The notes under the pieces are model-generated. The model was not told the origin of the DNA, ran no database searches, and saw only the letters and a program-made list of their open reading frames with translations. A stretch of DNA of 64,000 nucleotides from Leptodontidium sp. MPI-SDFR-AT-0119 (taxonomy: Eukaryota > Ascomycota > Leotiomycetes > Helotiales > Leptodontidiaceae), in contig JAHLEZ010000008.1 in the NCBI GenBank assembly GCA_020726505.1, positions 1,426,001 through 1,490,000 on the forward strand. Direction: 5' to 3'. Below, piece after piece: positions 57,785 to 64,000 of the stretch; within the stretch, counting starts at the first letter, position 1, and each line of letters begins with the position of its first letter. A program made the position numbers and the translations under genes.

Positions 57785-59428
57785 CCTTGCCCCTAGGCCT
57801 TGCAGTGGTATATTACCGCTGTAATAGCCGGGAGTTATAGAGCCCCTATTCGACCCCTTCGACTCCTTAGAGCCCCCCACACCTACGCCAACGCCTAGAG
57901 ACCTAAGAGAGCTTCCTACTAGGCTATTAGGAGTAGTAGAATCGACCGAGACTACTCCTAGAGCCCCTAGAGACCTAGGGGGCTCTATTTCCAACTCCCG
58001 GGGGCAAAATACCCCTATTCGGCTCTTATCGACTAGTGCGGCTCAACTGGCCCCTATAAAGCGCGGACTATCAAACAACCCCACCAATAACTAACACATC
58101 AATAAGACGCTAAGAATTAATACAGACTTTAATAAAAAATATCACCAAAACTAAACCTACTTCCAAAGTAGTCAAACCGGTAATACTAGCCAAAAGCTAG
58201 TTCTTAAAGCCAGAGACTTACTAGTAAGAGCATACTCAGCTACTAAGTCACGGGACGAGCAAGGGAAATTACTTAATTTACTTGAAATATTCAGGGAATA
58301 CACAGAACATAATAGAATCAAGAATACGACTTCTATTCTAGCCTCTTAAGTAGTTAACTTAAAGAGAGTAATAAAGAAAATCGAAACACAAGTTACTAAG
58401 TCAACTACTTAGGCTAAAATAGCCGAAAAAGCTCACTTATAATAACTAACAACAACAACTTAGGTCAATAGTATAGCAACTAGTAGTACTAGTAATAGCA
58501 GTGCTAAGGGGAATAGGGCTAGGGCTCCAGGTAGCCCTAGGAACCCTACTAATAAGGGTAAAGGTAAGTTTACTTTTATTAAGAGATATACCCTCTTATA
58601 AGCACGGAATGTCTAAGCAAACACCTTCTCTTTTATTACTACGCGCAATTTGCTTAATTCTGCTTTTAATAAGAAGGGAATACAAGGACTAGTTGTTTCT
58701 TCTGTTTCCCTTTCTTTAAGGGGTAATTTAGTAGTTACTACTACCCCCGATTTTGATATTAAGTTCTTGATTTTAAACGAGTCAATTATTAAGGGGGTAC
58801 TTCCCGATTTGATTTTAATTCAGAGAAGAGAGCTATAGTATAAGGTTGCTATTTATAGTATCCCTATTAGGGAGTTTAATACAAAAGAGGGATTAAACTC
58901 TAAGCTAGTCGCTAAAGAGATTCAAACCTTTAATAAAGGTTTTACTCCCGTAGGAAAATCCTTTTGGACTACTCCTAAAGAAAAACGCGACTCAGGCCTA
59001 GTACAAACAGGTACTATTATAGTAGCTTTCCCAAGCTAAGAGCAAGTAAAAAGAGCTATATTAAATAGGCTTTATATTGCGGGTATTTCAGCTAAAGTAG
59101 TAAAATACATAACTACTCCTAGTACTTCTTAATGTACTAGATGCGCTGGTTTTAGGCACTCTAAAGTTCTCTATAAGAGAGCTAAAAAGTGTATTTTATG
59201 CGCAGAAAATCATACAAGTAAGCAATACAGCTGTAATACTTGTAAATTAAATACTAGGTGTTTACACTTAAGTATAAGATGCGTAAATTATAATAGTACT
59301 ACTTATATAGCTAATTCCAAGCTATATGAGGTTTACTTAGTAATAAAAAATAAAGTAAATAATACTAGTAGTACTAGCAGGCCTATTATAATAGACGAAC
59401 CAATCACAGCTAATAATAATTGGTCTTA
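57785..59428 (+). pseudogene. LINE ORF1: gag-like RNA-binding protein with CCHC knuckles
   Basis: A Pro/Thr/Ser-rich start (PPTPTPTPRDL, about 57875) leads to a long helical, Lys/Thr-rich region (ARDLLVRAYSATKSRDEQGK, about 58210). A globular part follows (GLVVSSVSLSLRGNLVVTTT, open at 58650-58838; RRELQYKVAIYSI). The knuckle region is CTRCAGFRHSKVLY, then CILCAENHTSKQYSCNTCK (about 59130-59250), with a third RCVNYNS. In LINE ORF1 proteins of fungal Tad1 elements, such knuckles bind the element RNA. About a dozen TAA/TAG/TGA stops interrupt it. The end overlaps the ORF2 start by a few codons in another frame. Confidence 0.8.
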
Positions 59429-62400
59429 AAACACTACAAATTAATGTAAATAAGAGTCTCTCTACTATAGAGCACGTTCTCTAAGTGGCTATAGAGCTAA
59501 ATATATTAATTTTAGCAATTTAAGAGCCTTAGACTATTAGTAATAATATAGACGGCTTTCGTAGCGTCTTACACCCTAGTTTTAAACAAGTGCTCCCGAA
59601 TTACGGCCCCCTTAGGCCTAGAGTTTTATTTTATATATTAGACTCAATTAGTACTACTCTAGCACTTAACTTACCACAAGACCCCGATTGTATCATTTTA
59701 GACCTAGTTAAGTATAAAACTCAAGTAATTAATGTTTATAATGCGACTTACCTAGAGTCAGAGTCCCTTAATAGTATTAAAACCTTACAAAGGATAGGTT
59801 TATTACTAGACTTACTCCTTAATAAGACGATATTATTAAGGGATTTTAATATACATCACCCGTAGTAGGACCCTATAATACTACTAAGCGGTAATATAGG
59901 AGTACTATTAGACTTAATTAAAAAACACTCTTTGAGCCTATTAAATACTCTAGGGGAGGGAACGTTTTATAGACTACATATAGAGGCTCCTTTTATATTA
60001 AATCTTATATTTGTTACTTAAGGAATAGTAAATCAAGTCGAAGATTGGCAAATAATGCCAGATCTAGGTTCAAATCACTTTAGGGTACTATTTACTATTA
60101 CTTTTAATAGTAGTAGTATTAGTACTAGCCTCGTAAAAGTCCCTCGATTTAATACAAAGAAAGCAGATTAGGTAAAATTTAATAAAAGTCTTAGTATTTA
60201 TTTTCAAGACTTTAATTATAACTTAAATTCTAAGTACACAAATTAAGAGCTTAACGACTTAGGGGAGCTATTTACTAGTAATATAATTCAAGCGGCTAAA
60301 AACTCTATTCTTAGAGCTTATAAGTCAATTGCTAATAAACCCTAGTAGAATAAGGATCTTAAAGTACTACAGAAATCAATACAAAGATATTACCGTCTAA
60401 ATAAGGCCTTAGGGTATACCCTTTATTTTCAAGAATTAAAAGATGCTAAAAACTTATATTTTAATACTATTAAGGTTAAAAAAAGAAAGTATTAGAATAC
60501 GTTCTTAGAAAAAGAGGATTCCCAGTCGATTTTTAAAGCTATAGCGTATACAAAAAATAATACTAACTCTCTTATACTTAGTCTTTACAATTTAGAGACT
60601 AAGGAATTAGAGTCGACTTTCTAACAAAAGTGTAATATTTTTAGAAGTACTTTATTTCCTGAACCTCTTATTTTAGCGCCTATTGATTTAACGTTATATA
60701 TAAGTAATAATACTTAGAAATGGCCTCTTTTATTAAAGGTAGAACTTAAGGATTCTTGTACTTCAAAGATTAAGGGTAAAACCCTTAGACTAGACTTAAT
60801 TACTCAAGATATTATAATTAAAGCTTATTTAGTTATCCCAGAAGCCTTTTTTATAACTTATTTAATACTTATAAATCAAGGGTACTACCCTAAGTGTTAG
60901 AAAAAGGCTACGGGGTTTATTCTTAAGAAACCAAAAAAACCTAATTATTCTAAACCTAAGGCATATAAAGTTATATTATTACTTAATTGCCTAGGTAAGG
61001 TTTCTAAAAGAATTTTAGCTAAGCGCCTAAGCTACTTAGCTAAAACAACTACTTTATTACACGATAGTCAAATCGGTAGTAGACTGAAAAAATTAGCTAT
61101 TAACGTAGCTTTACTCTTATAAACAGAAGTAGAGATTAATAAGGCAAATAAGCTTAAAACTATTACTCTATTCCTTGACGTCAAAGGAGCTTTTAATCAC
61201 GTTTCTAAGAATCGTCTTATTCAGGTTTTAACTTAATTAAAATTACTTATAAGTCTAATTTAGTAGATTTCGTTATTTTTAGAAAACCGTATTTTATAAC
61301 TTGCCTTTAATAATAAATTAGAGGAATTTCAAATTGTAAATACAGGTATTCCTTAAGGGAGCCCTATTTCACTTATTTTATTCCTTATATATATTCGAGA
61401 CTTATTTAAGTCTAAGAATATTAAGCTAATATTATATATAGATAATTTAGTATTAATAGCCTCTTCTAAAAGCTTTAAAAAAATATAAGTATTTTAGAAA
61501 GAGAAGCTAGCTTATTAGTCAAATTAGGGGAAGAATATTCTATTAACTTTAATATTAAAAAAACAGAGCTTATTTACTTCTTTAGAAGTAAGAATACCCT
61601 TAATATTACACTTCTAAATAATATTATACTAACTCCTAGTAAGCTAGTTAAATGACTAGGAATACATTTTGATTCAAACCTTAAATTTAAGAATTATAAG
61701 TCAATTAGAGTTTCCCTTGCAAAGTAAATGTTTTATTATATAAATCGACTCTTAAATATTACTATTAGGCTCTCTCCGTTTACAATTCGTCAATTATATA
61801 TAGCTTGTGTTACTAGCGTAGCCTACTATAGTTCTATATTATAGTGGAAAATCAATTGCCCTAATAAGGCTATAATTAGACTATTTCAAGCTTTATAAAA
61901 CCTAGCTACTAAGAAAATATTAGGGGTCTTTAAAACAGTACTTATAATTCCATCAGAGCTTAAAGCAGCTTTACCTCCACTTAATATTAGACTAAATCAT
62001 ACAAGTCGGCGCTATATTCTCCGCGCCTTAAAACTTAGTAAAAAACACCCTATTAGGCTCGAAGTTAAAAAGGTTATTACAAGAGCTAATGAGGAGTATG
62101 ACTTACTAGGTATTTTACCTAAGTCAATTACTACTATTTTAAGCCTAGTTCATTCAATATATTATATAATTGACTTTAATACTTTAGAAGTAATAAGGCA
62201 CTTTTATTTCCCTCTATAGGAAAGAGAAGTACCTTATATTTTTAGAATATCTAAGTTATCTAAAGAAGACGAAGCTAAGGCTTACTTACAATACTTACAA
62301 AGTATTTATAATAGTCGGAATACCTCTATTTATATAGACGGCTCTTAGACTCCTAAAGGGTGCGGAGTAGGCTATAGCGTAACTGTTTATACACATATAT

Positions 62401-63265
62401 AAGGATATCCCCTTATACTTATATTTACAAAAATAGGTAATTTAGGGGAGGCCGAATTAGTATATAACGGCGAGCTAGAAGTTATTACACAAGCTATAGA
62501 ATACGCTAGTAGTACGGCAAAAGAAGGGGATAATTTTACAGTCTTTTTAAATAATCAAGCCGCTCTCTTAAGACTAAAAACTCCCTCTGATAACCCGGGG
62601 CAAAGCCAACAAATTAGAGCCATATTAGCGTCTAAGGCTATTAATAGTCTAAATGCTAGTATAACTTTAGCTTAGGTCCCAGGTCACTCTGATATAATTG
62701 GAAATGAAAAAGTAGACAAATTAACTAAAATAGCTACTATGTCGTCTATTAATTCTAATAATACTTCTTTTGCGTATTTAGGAGTTAAACTAAGTAATTA
62801 AAAGAAGAATGAAATTGGAGCTAATATAACTCAAAATATTAATTCTTAAACCTTAAAAACGTACTCTAAAAAGTATATATACAAAATAACTAAAAAGTTA
62901 CTTTTACCTACTAGTATTCTAAGAGAAACAAGTAGCTCTTTTTACTAATTAAAACTAGGGCATAGATACTTAAAAGCCTACTTATATAAGCTAGGGCTAG
63001 CGTCTAATAACAAGTGTAAATGTGGTAGTATTAAAACTGCAGAACACTTATTACTTAGTTGTAAATACTATAAATTAGAGCGTAAAAAACTCTACTCTAG
63101 TATTAAAAGCAACTTAGAAATTAGGACTATTACTATTCCCGTTTTATTACATACGTAAATTGGAATTAAAGAAATACTAGTATTCTTAAAAGAGACTAGT
63201 ATATATACAAGGAAATAGCACCAAGAGAGGCTAGGGATTAAAGAAGAAGAAGAAGATTAGGCTAT
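59400..63265 (+). pseudogene. LINE ORF2: endonuclease, reverse transcriptase, RNase H
   Basis: The APE-type endonuclease spans about 59430-60130 (LQINVNKS; EP after the first strand; YNATY; LLRDFNIHHP for the GDFNxHH motif, open at 59590-59865; SNHFRVLFTI). RT spans about 60880-61560 (LFLDVKGAFNHVSKNRL, NTGIP-GSP with the Gln now TAA, YIDNLVLIAS for the YxDD box at about 61440). A one-base shift occurs at the run of seven A at 61479-61485. In the new frame, RNase H is at about 62320-62720 (IYIDGS, LEVITQAIEYAS, VFLNN with Asp now Asn, VPGHSDIIGNEKVDKL). A C-terminal CKCGSIKTAEHLLLSC knuckle sits at about 63015-63065. Presence of RNase H fits the Tad1/I group. Confidence 0.85.
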
Positions 63266-63458
63266 TAGGCCTTAATTTGTACTTTCATTTAGTTATTTCC
63301 TTTGTTGTTTGATTTTAATTTTCTTATAAGTTATAGGGAGAATGTTCTTAAATATACAGTCGCAGTCTAATTCGAACTGAATTTTATATATAATAATTAG
63401 CCACGCTAGTAAACTAGCCGTGCTATATAGTTTCTAACTAATACAGCACGTTAAAAGG

Positions 63459-63480
63459 AAAAAAAAAAAAAAAAAAAAAA
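63459..63480 (+). repeat. LINE poly(A) tail, 22 A
   Basis: An uninterrupted A run closes the LINE and is followed by TT and the target duplication AATAAAGGA. The intact run shows that the insertion is recent relative to the rest of the region. Confidence 0.93.
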
Positions 63481-63482
63481 TT

Positions 63483-64000
63483 AATAAAGGAGGTTATAAA
63501 AGTCGTATAGTCGTCCCTAAAGGTCTAATAAGAGAAAATAAAACGACTAGCGAACCGTAAGCGATATGCCGTTAATTAGGATATTAGCGACTTAGTGTTA
63601 GTCAATACTCAGAATTAAAACGTTAACCGACCTTTAAGGAAGTTATTTAATAAGTAGTATGGCCTAGTTAAAGTAATTACTAAGGAAAGAGAGAATTAAA
63701 GGGTTAAGTTCTTAGAAGATTAGTAAATTTATTTCGTCTTTTACTCTTACTTACTTCGTAAGTACGTTAATAATCCCCTGCCGAGATAAGTTAAAGTTAC
63801 GCTAGCACTTATTTAGTTATTACTTAAGTAAAATAAGTAAGAAATTAAAGGCATCCTTGGCTTTAAGGTTATACGAAATAAGTTATTTTATTATATTAAG
63901 TAGTTAGGCGCTAATAAAGACTTAAAGTAATACTTATACTCGGATACTATAACGGCTTCGTATATAATTAAACAATTCCACCTCGAGTATTTTAATACTA
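63483..64000 (+). pseudogene. Gypsy-C integrase, C-terminal part, continues past the window
   Basis: Sequence after the LINE continues Gypsy-C and aligns with 13930-14480 and 22420-22960. It covers the end of the integrase core and the C-terminal domain. The polypurine tract and 3' LTR must lie beyond position 64000. Confidence 0.88.

Larger units (their letters stand above)
57694..63482 (+). mobile_element. LINE of the Tad1/I-like type, nearly full length, inserted in Gypsy-C
   Basis: About 5.8 kb, ending in a run of 22 A (63459-63480) and flanked by AATAAAGGA on both sides (57685-57693 and 63483-63491). This is a target duplication of the kind made by target-primed reverse transcription. 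Two ORFs are present: ORF1 with CCHC knuckles, and ORF2 with endonuclease, RT and RNase H. G+C and CpA content are higher than in the surrounding Gypsy, so it is a late insertion with light RIP. The 5' leader (57694-57780) is GC-rich. Confidence 0.93.

Noticed and set aside
57770..57994. Minus-strand open frame of 74 codons
   Set aside because: It is opposite LINE ORF1, which reads well on the plus strand.
58501..58692. Plus-strand open frame of 63 codons
   Set aside because: It is in a different frame from the ORF1 sequence that continues from 58200 to 59428.
1..64000. CRISPR array, bacterial operon or phage content
   Set aside because: No regularly spaced repeats or ribosome binding sites; spliceosomal introns, LINE and LTR elements and RIP all point to a fungus.

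Overview
The window looks like a gene-poor, AT-rich block of a filamentous ascomycete (Pezizomycotina) genome that has been heavily altered by repeat-induced point mutation (RIP). Almost every reading frame that can be matched to a known protein family is interrupted only by TAA, TAG or an occasional TGA where the family has Gln, Arg or Trp. This is the footprint of C-to-T change at CpA on either strand. TpA is visibly abundant and CpA/TpG scarce; I judged this by eye and did not compute it. No intact host gene, rRNA or functional tRNA gene was recognised. The species cannot be named from this.

The window is a nest of transposons. 1-1500: decayed gene-like sequence. 1501-13283: a Copia element (Copia-1, plus) split by a complete Copia element (Copia-2, 2307-9472, 216-bp LTRs, 5-bp target duplication). 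13287-14898: 3' end of a Gypsy element. 14903-15369: a very short LTR-bounded unit with a tRNA-like A box and B box. 15370-21430: a minus-strand Copia (Copia-3) whose 3' LTR is followed by a convergent gene. 21440-23377: 3' end of a second Gypsy copy. 23378-24331: an inverted copy of the 15370-16335 segment. 24400-25800: gag and LTR of another minus-strand Copia. 26085-40745: a plus-strand Copia (Copia-5) cut by two copies of a 4.1-4.3 kb intron-bearing DDE transposon (26230-30362, 34514-38827) and by a Fot1/pogo element (31269-33914). 41050-43549: a minus-strand pseudogene, a minus LTR, Gypsy-D integrase and another LTR. 43550-44660: a lightly mutated island with a tandem repeat. 44660-52018: rest of Gypsy-D (minus), carrying two solo LTRs and a 2.3-kb gag-only LTR element. 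52019-64000: Gypsy-C (plus), head to head with Gypsy-D and interrupted at 57694-63482 by a nearly full-length Tad1/I-like LINE with a 22-A tail.

Relative order of events can be read from the nesting and from the amount of RIP. The Gypsy and Copia bodies are oldest. The DDE copies, the Fot1 element, the gag-only element, the solo LTRs and the LINE came later and keep more G+C. The most unusual signals are: a gene antisense to pol placed between pol and the 3' LTR in two Copia elements; a gag-only LTR element with exact target duplications; a tiny LTR unit with a tRNA-like promoter; a near-perfect head-to-head Gypsy palindrome at 52018; and two copies of one DDE transposon family with very different RIP damage.
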